A stretch of 64,000 nucleotides of DNA from Holtiella sp036655075 (GTDB lineage Bacteria > Bacillota > Clostridia > Lachnospirales > Cellulosilyticaceae). The notes below the pieces were generated by a model. That model made no database searches, had not been told where the DNA came from, and was given only the letters and a program-made list of their open reading frames with translations. A program made the position numbers and the translations under genes. This document shows, one piece after another, positions 1 to 7,577 of this stretch. The DNA lies in NCBI RefSeq assembly GCF_036655075.1, contig NZ_JAVVQU010000002.1, forward strand, positions 62,001-126,000. Direction: 5' to 3'. Each line of letters opens with the position of its first letter. Position 1 is the first letter of the stretch.

Positions 1-691
1 TAAGTGTCTCTATTTTTCTAACATCTAAACGTACAGATGCATAGAACTTAAGCGCACGTCCACCTGTTGTTGTTTCATTACTACCAAAAGTAATCCCCAC
101 TTTTTCACGTAACTGGTTAATGAAGACAACTGTACATTTTGATTTATTCACAACCCCTGTAAGCTTTCTTAAAGCTTGTGACATTAATCTAGCTTGAAGA
201 CCCATATGAGAGTCACCCATATCCCCTTCGATTTCTGCACGTGGTACAAGTGCTGCTACAGAGTCGACAACAACAAGGTCTATTGCTCCTGAACGCACCA
301 TTGTTTCTGCAATTTCAAGTGCTTGTTCACCATTATCTGGTTGTGAAATATAGAGTTCATCAATATCTACACCAAGTTTTTTAGCATAAGCTGGATCAAG
401 GGCATGCTCAGCATCAATAAATGCTGCAATGCCACCTATTTTTTGTACTTCTGCAATCATATGAAGGGTTACTGTTGTCTTACCTGATGATTCAGGTCCA
501 TAAACTTCAATAATTCTTCCGCGAGGTACGCCTCCAACACCTAATGCGATATCTAAGCTTAATGAACCTGTTGGAAATGTAGAAATGTTTGTTTCAGTAG
601 CTTCCCCAAGCTTCATGATAGAACCTTTCCCAAATTGCTTTTGAATTTGAGATATCGCTGCGTCTAATGCTTTCTTTGATTCGTTATTCAT
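1..691 (-). CDS. recA: RecA recombinase (partial, C-terminus outside window)
   Basis: RecA coats single-stranded DNA, drives homologous strand exchange and stimulates LexA self-cleavage. About 230 N-terminal residues are present; the gene runs off the left edge. The translation begins MNNESKKALDAAISQIQKQF and has the Walker A motif GPESSGKT at about residues 65-72, a Walker B region ending VVVDSVAALVP, and the loop sequence FINQLREKVGV. The ATG at 691 follows a GAGGTG ribosome binding site by about 6 bases. It lies downstream of cinA, as in many Firmicutes, but has its own promoter and a LexA box in the 75-bp gap. Identification is essentially certain. Confidence 0.98.
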   Translation of the reverse strand, partial: MNNESKKALDAAISQIQKQFGKGSIMKLGEATETNISTFPTGSLSLDIALGVGGVPRGRIIEVYGPESSGKTTVTLHMIAEVQKIGGIAAFIDAEHALDPAYAKKLGVDIDELYISQPDNGEQALEIAETMVRSGAIDLVVVDSVAALVPRAEIEGDMGDSHMGLQARLMSQALRKLTGVVNKSKCTVVFINQLREKVGITFGSNETTTGGRALKFYASVRLDVRKIETL

Positions 692-713
692 CGTTTCACC
701 TCTTCGTCATATC

Positions 714-725
714 GAACGTTTGTTC
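714..725 (-). promoter_or_regulatory. LexA (SOS) box of recA
   Basis: The sequence GAAC-AAAC-GTTC (minus strand) matches the Gram-positive LexA/DinR box GAACnnnnGTTC exactly. It sits 10 bases downstream of the recA -10 hexamer, over the expected transcription start, so bound LexA would block recA transcription until DNA damage. Site seen directly; regulation inferred from the known SOS regulon. Confidence 0.88.
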
Positions 726-734
726 TTTAGAGTT

Positions 735-763
735 ATTATACCCAACTTCTATTCAAATAGCAA
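735..763 (-). promoter_or_regulatory. recA sigma-A promoter
   Basis: On the minus strand a TTGCTA -35 hexamer (758-763) is followed after 17 bases by a perfect TATAAT -10 (735-740). It lies between the cinA stop codon and recA, so recA can be transcribed separately from cinA under LexA control. Confidence 0.85.
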
Positions 764-766
764 GTC

Positions 767-1999
767 TTAATTCTGAAGTTTTTCAAACAGTCTACAAAGG
801 ATATGTTTAACTGCTTTATTTCTCACTTCTTGTCTAGAACCTTCTAGTCTAAGCTCATAAGTAAAGGTTTCTTCTGGCAAAGCAATCCCAATGTACACAA
901 GCCCTACAGGCTTTTCTAGTGTCCCTCCATCCGGTCCCGCTATTCCTGTAGTGGAAAGCCCAATATGCACACCGGCCATGTGGCGAATCCCCTCTGCCAT
1001 TTCATGTGCTGTCTGGTGACTCACTGCACCATATTGGTCTAGTGTTGCTTCTTGTACACCTAAATATTTCATCTTGGCTTCATTGCTATAGGTGACAACC
1101 CCTTCTTTGAAGTAACTTGAAATGCCACTACAATTTACAAGCGTTCCAGCTAAAAGGCCACCTGTGCAAGACTCCGCAGTAGAAACGGTCCACCGCTTTT
1201 TTTGTAGTATTTTCAAAATACTTTCCTCAATTTCTTCTTCATTATAACCAATCACATAGGGTTTTAATCGACTGACAATGCTATTTTTTATCTCTTCCCC
1301 ACGCGCATACGCTTCTTCATAGTTCTTTTTATAAGCGCGTATACGTAAAATAATTTCTAACTTGCCCACATAAGGTGCTACAACTACATCTTCGAACGTC
1401 CCAAGCAAATCACCTATTTGCTCTGCTAAATGACTCTCACCAATACCAAAGCACTTCACATCTACTGTATAAAATACACCTTCCATCTGTTTCTCTAAGT
1501 AGGGGCAAACCTGCCCATTAAACATAGCAATAAGTTCATGTGGAGGTCCTGGCAAAAGGACTATCATTTTCCCCTCATACTTGATTAGGCATCCCGGTGC
1601 TGTTCCACATGTATTTTCTAAAATGTGAGCATCTGTTGGAAAATAAGCTTGCCTCTTATTATTCTCCGGTGTTGTTCGATTGGTCCGCTTAAAATAGTCT
1701 ACAATCCCTTGATACACATCTTCGTAGAAAACGAGTGGCTTATTTAGAGCCTGACACACTACCTGCTTTGTTAAATCATCTTCTGTAGGCCCAAGTCCCC
1801 CTATTACAAAAACAATCTCAACTCGCCTTAAAGCATAGTGCAAGGCTTCTTCTATATCTTCTTTTACATCACCAACTGCTGTATGGTAAGCAGTCAAAAC
1901 ACCATAGTCTTGCAGTCTACTGGCAATAAAACTCGCATTGGTATTAATTGTATGCCCTGTTACGACTTCATTGCCAACTGCCAAAATTTCTGCCTTCAT
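767..1999 (-). CDS. cinA: CinA family protein (NMN amidohydrolase-like, competence/damage-inducible)
   Basis: About 410 residues, the normal length for the two-domain family. The N-terminal half is a MoaB-like domain (starts MKAEILAVGNEVVTG, with GGLGPTEDDLT). The C-terminal half is the PncC-like domain (STAESCTGGLLAG, then STTGIAGPDGGT), which in relatives deamidates nicotinamide mononucleotide to recycle pyridine nucleotides. I chose the ATG at 1999 because an AGAGG site lies about 9 bases ahead; the ATG at 2008 would sit directly on that site. Its linkage to recA is typical, and the name reflects co-expression with competence and recA in streptococci. Confidence 0.93.
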   Translation of the reverse strand: MKAEILAVGNEVVTGHTINTNASFIASRLQDYGVLTAYHTAVGDVKEDIEEALHYALRRVEIVFVIGGLGPTEDDLTKQVVCQALNKPLVFYEDVYQGIVDYFKRTNRTTPENNKRQAYFPTDAHILENTCGTAPGCLIKYEGKMIVLLPGPPHELIAMFNGQVCPYLEKQMEGVFYTVDVKCFGIGESHLAEQIGDLLGTFEDVVVAPYVGKLEIILRIRAYKKNYEEAYARGEEIKNSIVSRLKPYVIGYNEEEIEESILKILQKKRWTVSTAESCTGGLLAGTLVNCSGISSYFKEGVVTYSNEAKMKYLGVQEATLDQYGAVSHQTAHEMAEGIRHMAGVHIGLSTTGIAGPDGGTLEKPVGLVYIGIALPEETFTYELRLEGSRQEVRNKAVKHILCRLFEKLQN

Positions 2000-2042
2000 T
2001 TCCTTCATCCTCTCTCTTTAGATTTTTTCAACCTAGAAATGC

Positions 2043-2071
2043 AAAAAAGGTAGGAAGCTTATCTTCCTACC
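2043..2071 (-). terminator. Intrinsic terminator downstream of pyrP
   Basis: A perfect 9-bp stem (GGTAGGAAG/CTTCCTACC) with a 5-base loop is followed on the minus strand by TTTTTT. It lies beyond the 22-bp repeat array, so the array should be transcribed as the 3' untranslated region of pyrP before transcription stops ahead of cinA. Confidence 0.85.
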
Positions 2072-2237
2072 TAGTATAACACTATTTTTACCCTAGTATA
2101 ACANNNNNNNNNNNNNNNNNNNNNNNNNNNNNNNNNNNNNNNNNNNNNNNNNNNNNNNNNNNNNNNNNNNNNNNNNNNNNNNNNNNNNNNNNNNNNNNNN
2201 NNNCCTAGTATAACACTATTTTTACCCTAGTATAACA
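2070..2237. repeat. 22-bp tandem repeat array interrupted by a scaffold gap
   Basis: The unit CCTAGTATAACACTATTTTTAC (22 bp; given only once because it is short) occurs complete at 2070-2091 and 2204-2225, with perfect 12-bp partial copies at 2092-2103 and 2226-2237. The right end lies 5 bp from the pyrP stop codon. The copies are identical, which suggests recent expansion or active homogenisation. If the register is constant, the unsequenced part should be 10+22n bases. There are no spacers, so this is not CRISPR. Confidence 0.85.
2104..2203. other. Assembly gap (100 N)
   Basis: Exactly 100 undetermined bases, the conventional placeholder for a gap of unknown size. Identical 22-bp repeats flank it on both sides, so short-read collapse of the array is the likely cause. 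True length and copy number are unknown. Confidence 0.97.
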
Positions 2238-2242
2238 TTATC

Positions 2243-3568
2243 TTATAAATCTTGTGGTAAGAGCTTATTAAGGATGACCCCTAATAAAGCTGCCACTGCA
2301 AGCCCAGAAATTGTGATTGTTCCCCAAATCGGTACATCAGATACCCCAATACCTACTACAAAGATTACGGCTGCTATGAGTAAGTTACGACTATGTTTGA
2401 AGTCTAACTGCTCTTCAACTACGGTGCGTACACCTACTGCAGCAATCATACCGAAAAGTATGATACTAATACCACCCATTACAGCTCCAGGAATAGTCTG
2501 AACGATTGCTGTAAATTTGCCACATAAACTAAGTCCAATAGCAAAACAAGCAGCAATACGAATAATTTTAGGATCATATACTTTAGTTACTGCAAGTACA
2601 CCTGTATTTTCACCATAAGTTGTATTTGCCGGCCCACCTAAAAGTGCTGCTACAATAGTTGCTAGACCATCTCCTAAAAGGGTGCGATGTACGCCTGGAT
2701 CTTTAAAGAAGTCCTTGCCTACTACAGCACCATTTGTTGTAATATCCCCAATATGCTCAATGAATACAACAAGTGCAATAGGTGCAATAGCTAAAATCCC
2801 TACTAATGCATCTGCATTAAACACTGGAAGTGTTGTTAAATCTTTCATTGCTGCATCTGAAAGTCCAAGCCAACTCGCTTCAATGATTGGTTGTGTATCT
2901 ACCATCCCCATTGCTAAACATACAACATAACCAAGAACAACTGCAATAAGAATTGGAATCATTTTAAAGAAGCCACGCGCCCATATTGAAATAGCAATGA
3001 CAACAGATACCACTAAAAGTGCTACAAGTACTTTGCTAAAATCCAAAGGTAAAGTAATTGACATACTACGAATCACTTCAATAGGTAAATCCGCAGGAAT
3101 TCCCGCCGGTAAGTTTGCTAAAAGGTTTGCATCTGTTCCATCTACACGAAGCATATTAATAGCTGTTGGGCTAAGTCTAAGTCCAATGACCATAATCATA
3201 GGTCCAACTACAATAGGAGGGAAGAAAGATTTAACTTTTTCTACCCCAGCAAGTTTAATAACACCTGCCATCATCACATACACTAAACCTGTTGCAATAA
3301 TCCCTGTTTTTACCACACCTATGCCATACTGTGAAAGCACCAAACTAATCGCACTAATAAATGCAAAGCTTGAGCCTAAAAACACTGGAACGACACCTTT
3401 TGTCACTGAATGGAACATCAGTGTTCCAATCCCTGCTGCTAAAATAGCGATACCAGGGTTTAATCCTGTAAGCATCGGTACAAGTACTGTTGCACCAAAC
3501 ATCGCAAGTACATGTTGTAACCCCAGTACAAGTTTCTTCCCTGTCGAAATTTTTTCCATCTCCATCAT
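2243..3568 (-). CDS. pyrP: Uracil permease, NCS2 (UraA/PyrP) family
   Basis: A 441-residue membrane protein with many hydrophobic segments, the normal size for NCS2 nucleobase:cation symporters (14-helix fold). Family marks include GSSFAFISAISLV early on, the substrate-binding stretch ALVVFIEHIGDIT, and PANTTYGENTGVLAVTKVYD. It imports uracil for salvage. It lies 21 bp downstream of pyrR in the same direction, as in Bacillus, so it should be under PyrR attenuation. Two ATGs follow GGAGGG closely (3568 and 3565); the exact start is ambiguous. Uracil specificity is inferred from the pyrR context. Confidence 0.93.
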   Translation of the reverse strand: MMEMEKISTGKKLVLGLQHVLAMFGATVLVPMLTGLNPGIAILAAGIGTLMFHSVTKGVVPVFLGSSFAFISAISLVLSQYGIGVVKTGIIATGLVYVMMAGVIKLAGVEKVKSFFPPIVVGPMIMVIGLRLSPTAINMLRVDGTDANLLANLPAGIPADLPIEVIRSMSITLPLDFSKVLVALLVVSVVIAISIWARGFFKMIPILIAVVLGYVVCLAMGMVDTQPIIEASWLGLSDAAMKDLTTLPVFNADALVGILAIAPIALVVFIEHIGDITTNGAVVGKDFFKDPGVHRTLLGDGLATIVAALLGGPANTTYGENTGVLAVTKVYDPKIIRIAACFAIGLSLCGKFTAIVQTIPGAVMGGISIILFGMIAAVGVRTVVEEQLDFKHSRNLLIAAVIFVVGIGVSDVPIWGTITISGLAVAALLGVILNKLLPQDL

Positions 3569-3589
3569 TATCCCTCCGCTAAATATCTT

Positions 3590-4120
3590 TTATTTTGTCT
3601 CTAATAAAACGTGATTCTCCCCGTCGATCTCTTGAAGGCGTACATGTACAATTTCTTTTTTAGAGGTTGGTATATTCTTACCAATAAAGTCTGGGCGAAT
3701 AGGTAATTCACGGTGTCCACGGTCAATAAGTGTTGCCAGTTTAATATAACTTGGTCTGCCAAGGTCCATTACGGCATCCATTGCTGCACGTACTGTACGC
3801 CCTGTATAGATAACATCATCTACTAAAATAACTGTTTTATCATTAATATCATGTACGTTGTTATCTCCTGCTACAGGCTGAACATATTTTTTCTCTAAAT
3901 CATCTCTATAGAACGCAATATTAATTTTTTCTACAGGAACTTCTACTTCTTCAATTTGCTTAATCTTTTCTGCTAGCCTATACGCTAGTGGTACGCCTCT
4001 TGTTTCAATCCCTACAAGAATAATATCTTTTGCACCTTTATTAGCTTCAATAATTTCGTGTGCAATACGTGTTAATGCACGATTCATCGCTGTTTCATCT
4101 AATAATGTTTTGTAAACCAT
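3590..4120 (-). CDS. pyrR: PyrR: pyr mRNA-binding attenuator / uracil phosphoribosyltransferase
   Basis: About 176 residues. PyrR binds a conserved hairpin in pyr leaders when UMP is high and causes termination; it also makes UMP from uracil and PRPP. The PRPP loop VILVDDVIYTGRTVRAA lies at about residues 97-113, and the C-terminus has RGHRELPIRPDFIGKNIPTS. The ATG at 4120 has GGAGGAAGACA just ahead; the in-frame ATG at 4144 has no such site. Gene order rluD-pyrR-pyrP matches Bacillus, and the leader carries its own PyrR site and terminator. Confidence 0.96.
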   Translation of the reverse strand: MVYKTLLDETAMNRALTRIAHEIIEANKGAKDIILVGIETRGVPLAYRLAEKIKQIEEVEVPVEKINIAFYRDDLEKKYVQPVAGDNNVHDINDKTVILVDDVIYTGRTVRAAMDAVMDLGRPSYIKLATLIDRGHRELPIRPDFIGKNIPTSKKEIVHVRLQEIDGENHVLLETK

Positions 4121-4301
4121 TGTCTTCCTCCTTTTATATTTCATTTAGGATATCATTTTGTGGCTTTTCTTGTGTATCTACCTTATAAACTTATGTTTCA
4201 ATAGCTTCGTAAAGTGATACACTTTGTTATTTTCTTAATGCCAGCGGGGAGTCCTTCCCTTGCACTTTTTATGTTTTAGCAGGTTGAACCTTTTGAAACA
4301 T

Positions 4302-4340
4302 AAAAAAGCTTCTTATGGATAGTGTCCATAAGAAGCTTTT
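4302..4340 (-). terminator. Attenuator terminator in the pyrR leader
   Basis: A long stem (AAAAGCTTCTTATGGA paired with its near-perfect complement, span 4304-4340) followed by TTTTTT on the minus strand. It lies between the PyrR-binding hairpin and pyrR, so it is the conditional terminator of the attenuator. Confidence 0.88.
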
Positions 4341-4408
4341 AAGATATACGTGACCAAAACAGCACAAATATTTTGCACCATTTGAATAAACTTATAATAC
4401 GATCAGTA

Positions 4409-4445
4409 CATCCTTGTTAGCCTCCCGGACTACTCTTAAAGGATT
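4409..4445 (-). promoter_or_regulatory. PyrR-binding (anti-antiterminator) RNA hairpin
   Basis: The minus strand reads ATCCTT, then TAGTCCGGGAGGCTA, then AAGGAT. This matches the known PyrR-binding element (AGUCCnnnGAGGCU within an outer ATCCTT/AAGGAT stem). When PyrR-UMP holds this hairpin the antiterminator cannot form and the terminator at 4302-4340 stops transcription. The whole interval 4121-4460 between pyrR and rluD is leader: binding hairpin, terminator, then about 160 bp with smaller hairpins near 4211-4225 and 4244-4258. Confidence 0.88.
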
Positions 4446-4460
4446 ACATTTTGTAGCCTA

Positions 4461-5372
4461 TCACATTTTTCTAAGTTTGTCAAGAGTTGTGCTAAACACT
4501 TCAGGCAATTCACTGTTAAATTCTACATATTCACCTGTTGTAGGATGCTCAAAGCCTAACACTTTTGCATGAAGCATTTGTTTATTGAGCCCCCATATCG
4601 TCTTAGTTGGTCCATATACAGGGTCTCCTAACAAAGGATGTCCAATACTTGTCATATGCACACGAATTTGATGGGTACGTCCTGTATAAAGGGTTAGCTC
4701 CACATAAGCAAATTGCTTAAACTGCTCAATCACTCGGTACTCTGTTTTTGCATAACGCCCATCTTGTACAATAGCCATCTTTTTGCGGTCTTTAGGCGAT
4801 CTTCCAAGTGGTTTTTCAATCTCTCCTTCAGTTTCTTTAAAGTTCCCATACACAATGGCATGATAACGTCTTGTAATATGGTGATCTTTTAATAAATTTG
4901 AAAGGGCCAAATGAGCCTTATCATTTTTAGCAACCATCAGGAGACCCGATGTATCTTTATCGATACGATGGACGATACCTGGACGAATCTCACCATTAAT
5001 CCCTGAAAGGCCGTCTTTACAATGGTATAGCAGTGCATTGACTAAAGTCCCTGTATAATTACCTGGTGCTGGATGCACAACCATATCTTGAGGTTTATTG
5101 ACAATAATCACATCATCATCTTCATACACGAGATTAATTTGGATATCTTCTGGCAAAATATCTACTTCTATAGGTGCCGGAATCGTAATCGCAATTTCAT
5201 CTCCCACTTTTACTTTATATCTAGCCGGTTGTACTTTACCATTTACTGTGATGCGTTCTTCTTCTATTTGCTTTTGTAAAAAAGAACGCGTAAAGTCTTC
5301 TAATGCTTGGTCTAAATATTTGTCTAATCTTAATCCGCCTTCTACTACTTGTAAAGTCATTTCTTCATTCAT
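4461..5372 (-). CDS. rluD: RluD-type 23S rRNA pseudouridine synthase
   Basis: 303 residues: an S4 RNA-binding domain (about 12-60) followed by the RluA/RluD catalytic domain with GIVHRIDKDTSGLLMVAK, whose Asp at about 138 is the catalytic residue. Later GRTHQIRVHMTSIGHPLLGD is the other family signature. It converts specific uridines of 23S rRNA (or of another RNA; the exact target is not readable) to pseudouridine. It starts 5 bp after lspA, the same pair order as B. subtilis lspA-ylyB. Confidence 0.93.
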   Translation of the reverse strand: MNEEMTLQVVEGGLRLDKYLDQALEDFTRSFLQKQIEEERITVNGKVQPARYKVKVGDEIAITIPAPIEVDILPEDIQINLVYEDDDVIIVNKPQDMVVHPAPGNYTGTLVNALLYHCKDGLSGINGEIRPGIVHRIDKDTSGLLMVAKNDKAHLALSNLLKDHHITRRYHAIVYGNFKETEGEIEKPLGRSPKDRKKMAIVQDGRYAKTEYRVIEQFKQFAYVELTLYTGRTHQIRVHMTSIGHPLLGDPVYGPTKTIWGLNKQMLHAKVLGFEHPTTGEYVEFNSELPEVFSTTLDKLRKM

Positions 5373-5377
5373 GTTGT

Positions 5378-5872
5378 CTAATCCTCGTTGTTTACTTTTT
5401 TAACAGCCTCTAACTCCAAGTCCCCAAAGAGTAGAATCGGAAAGAGTAGAATAACCCCTCCTACTACACACATATCTGCTACATTGAATACTGGAAAATC
5501 AATTAAAGAAAAATAAATCATATCTCGCACATATTGAATAAATACGCGGTCTATTAAATTTCCAACAGCCCCACTCACTACTAAAACAAGGGCTACCTTC
5601 ATCCATATCCCTGCTTTGTTCTCAGGAATAGAACGCCAATACCATAAAATAACACCCAATACCACAGCTGTAATGAGTACGAATAGCCAAACCTTACCCT
5701 GCATCATGCCAAAAGCAGCCCCTCTATTTTCTACATAAGTAAGCTCCAATACGCCTGGCCATATTTCAATATTAGGCTTTGTCCCACCTTGAAAATAATT
5801 AACCGTCCAAATTTTCGTTAGCTGATCTAATAAAACTAATAACGCAATACTAATAGGTGCAATAAATTTCAT
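5378..5872 (-). CDS. lspA: Lipoprotein signal peptidase (signal peptidase II)
   Basis: 164 residues with four hydrophobic helices, typical of LspA. The two catalytic aspartates are visible in GNLIDR (Asp108) and FNVADM (Asp133), together with the conserved VENRGAAFG. It cleaves signal peptides of prolipoproteins after lipid attachment in the membrane. GGAAGAG precedes the ATG. It is co-directional with rluD but follows a terminator-like hairpin at the end of aroB. Confidence 0.97.
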   Translation of the reverse strand: MKFIAPISIALLVLLDQLTKIWTVNYFQGGTKPNIEIWPGVLELTYVENRGAAFGMMQGKVWLFVLITAVVLGVILWYWRSIPENKAGIWMKVALVLVVSGAVGNLIDRVFIQYVRDMIYFSLIDFPVFNVADMCVVGGVILLFPILLFGDLELEAVKKVNNED

Positions 5873-5895
5873 CTTACTCTTCCTTTCTTTTCATA

Positions 5896-5921
5896 AGAAA
5901 AACGTGCTTATTGGCACGTTT
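5896..5921 (-). terminator. Terminator hairpin overlapping the end of aroB
   Basis: AAACGTGC/GCACGTTT (8-bp stem, 6-base loop), then TTTTTC on the minus strand. The left arm encodes the last sense codons of aroB (Thr-Cys) and the stop codon (5908-5910) falls in the loop, so coding and termination signals share bases. It would separate aroB from lspA. Confidence 0.75.
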
Positions 5922-6990
5922 CTTGAGTATATATAAGCGCTTGTCTCATTTCATCTTCTGTTACATCTTTTATAATGTCTACCTGACCTATATCATAAAT
6001 CAGAATAAAAGGCACTTGTCCATAGGATTTCTTTTTATCGAATACAACATGCGCTACAACTTTATCCAACTCTATATTTTGAAGCGGTTGCAGTAAGTGA
6101 TAGTCATCACAAAGGCTTTTTATTGTCTCTAAGGTAGTCTGTGTGCACAGACCACGCTTAAAGCTAATCCATGCTGCCATAACCATACCATATGCTACAC
6201 ATTCACCATGCAAAATAGTAAAGTTAGAAACTGTCTCTAATGCATGCCCCAGTGTATGTCCGAAGTTCAAAATCTTTCTTAGTCCCATTTCACGTGTATC
6301 AGCTTCTACTACACGACACTTAACCAGACAAGATGCGTAGGTCATCTCTTCCAAAGCTTCTAAGTCCTGTGCTAGTATTTTATCCCTTTTTTCTAAGAGA
6401 TAATCATATAATGCCTTATTTTTAATAAAGGCATGTTTTAAAACTTCTGCTAAACCAGAAAGCACTTCTCTTTCTGGAAGGGTTTTTAAAGTAGCTAAAT
6501 TGGTATACACAAGGCTAGGTTGATAGAATGCACCAATCATATTCTTATGCATTAAATAGTCTACACCCACCTTGCCTCCCATGCTGCTATCATTTTGTGA
6601 GACAACAGTGGTTGGTATTTGAACAAAAGGAATCCCTCTCATATAACTAGATGCTATAAATCCTGCTAAGTCTCCTACCACACCGCCACCAAGCGCCACA
6701 ATTAGGCTACTCCTATCCATTTGGTATTCAATGAATGTATCATAAATAGGCGTCACAGTTCCTAAATGCTTAGACTGTTCCCCAGCTTCAAAAACAGTGC
6801 TATAAATCGGTGCAATACCTTTAAGCTTTTCACATACTTGCTCTAAATAGAGTGGTGCTACATGGCTATCTGTAATGATCATAATACAACTAGGCCTTGT
6901 TACTTCTAAAACTGCATCTGCTAAACCTTCAAAATCAAAAGTCAGTACAATAGGATAAGGTCTTGTAGATGTTTTTTCTAATCTTTTCAT
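5908..6990 (-). CDS. aroB: 3-Dehydroquinate synthase
   Basis: 360 residues, the full family length. AroB converts DAHP to 3-dehydroquinate, step two of the shikimate pathway, using NAD and a metal ion. Motifs include the NAD-binding GGGVVGDLAGFIASSYMRGI, the substrate-binding QNDSSMGGKVGVD, and the metal ligands in RKILNFGHTLGHALE and HGECVAYGM. It lies between divIVA and lspA with no other aro gene nearby; in Bacillus that position holds ileS. GAGG inside the end of divIVA serves as ribosome binding site. Confidence 0.96.
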   Translation of the reverse strand: MKRLEKTSTRPYPIVLTFDFEGLADAVLEVTRPSCIMIITDSHVAPLYLEQVCEKLKGIAPIYSTVFEAGEQSKHLGTVTPIYDTFIEYQMDRSSLIVALGGGVVGDLAGFIASSYMRGIPFVQIPTTVVSQNDSSMGGKVGVDYLMHKNMIGAFYQPSLVYTNLATLKTLPEREVLSGLAEVLKHAFIKNKALYDYLLEKRDKILAQDLEALEEMTYASCLVKCRVVEADTREMGLRKILNFGHTLGHALETVSNFTILHGECVAYGMVMAAWISFKRGLCTQTTLETIKSLCDDYHLLQPLQNIELDKVVAHVVFDKKKSYGQVPFILIYDIGQVDIIKDVTEDEMRQALIYTQETCQ

Positions 6991-6992
6991 TT

Positions 6993-7565
6993 TTAGTCCT
7001 CATCATTTAAAAGTGTAAATTCTTTTGTAAAGAAGTCTTCATCCTCTTCTTTCGTTGCAGCTGCTTCTTCTACCACTTTATCCAACTTTATAGGTAATCC
7101 AATTTCCTCTGTTATGACTGTAATGTTTTGTTGTTCTAATATTTCAAGCTGCGCTTGGAGCATTTGTTTAACTTGAACCTTCATGGCTAAAAACTGCTTT
7201 TTCAACTCTTCTCTTTTATTACTCAAAGCATAGATATCTTGCTTGGCTTGTTCAAGAATACTTTCAGCTTTTTGTTCTGCTTCTTTTTTGATTTGGTCAG
7301 CCTTTTCATAAGCTAAGGTTTTGGTATCTTGTGCTGTCTTTTCAGCTAGCACTAATGCATTTTGAATGGTGGCTTCCATTGTACGGTAATATTGAATGTT
7401 TTCATTAAGCATATTGAGCTTATCTTTAAGTTCATAGTTTTCTTTTGTAAGTTGTTGGTAACCTTCTAAAACTTCATCTAAAAACTCGTTGACTTCAACT
7501 ACATGATAGCCACCCATTCTAGCTTTTTTAAACTCTTTATTTTGAATATCCACTGGTGATAACAT
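6993..7565 (-). CDS. divIVA: DivIVA family pole/septum protein
   Basis: 190 residues. The N-terminus (LSPVDIQNKEFKKARMGGY, then VNEFLDEV) is the lipid-binding DivIVA domain that recognises curved membrane at septa and poles. The rest is predicted coiled coil rich in Lys, Glu and Gln, ending in an acidic tail. The cluster divIVA-ylmH-sepF-yggS is conserved in Gram-positives next to division genes. AGGGGG precedes the ATG. Its exact client (Min system, wall growth or sporulation) cannot be told from sequence. Confidence 0.93.
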   Translation of the reverse strand: MLSPVDIQNKEFKKARMGGYHVVEVNEFLDEVLEGYQQLTKENYELKDKLNMLNENIQYYRTMEATIQNALVLAEKTAQDTKTLAYEKADQIKKEAEQKAESILEQAKQDIYALSNKREELKKQFLAMKVQVKQMLQAQLEILEQQNITVITEEIGLPIKLDKVVEEAAATKEEDEDFFTKEFTLLNDED

Positions 7566-7577
7566 TTGATGAACCCC

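Noticed and set aside
2070..2237. CRISPR array
   Set aside because: Units are contiguous 22-bp copies with no spacers, and no cas genes are present.
2997..3614. A 205-residue plus-strand frame opposite pyrP
   Set aside because: Ser/Thr/Pro-rich antisense shadow with no ribosome binding site; pyrP is a strong family match.
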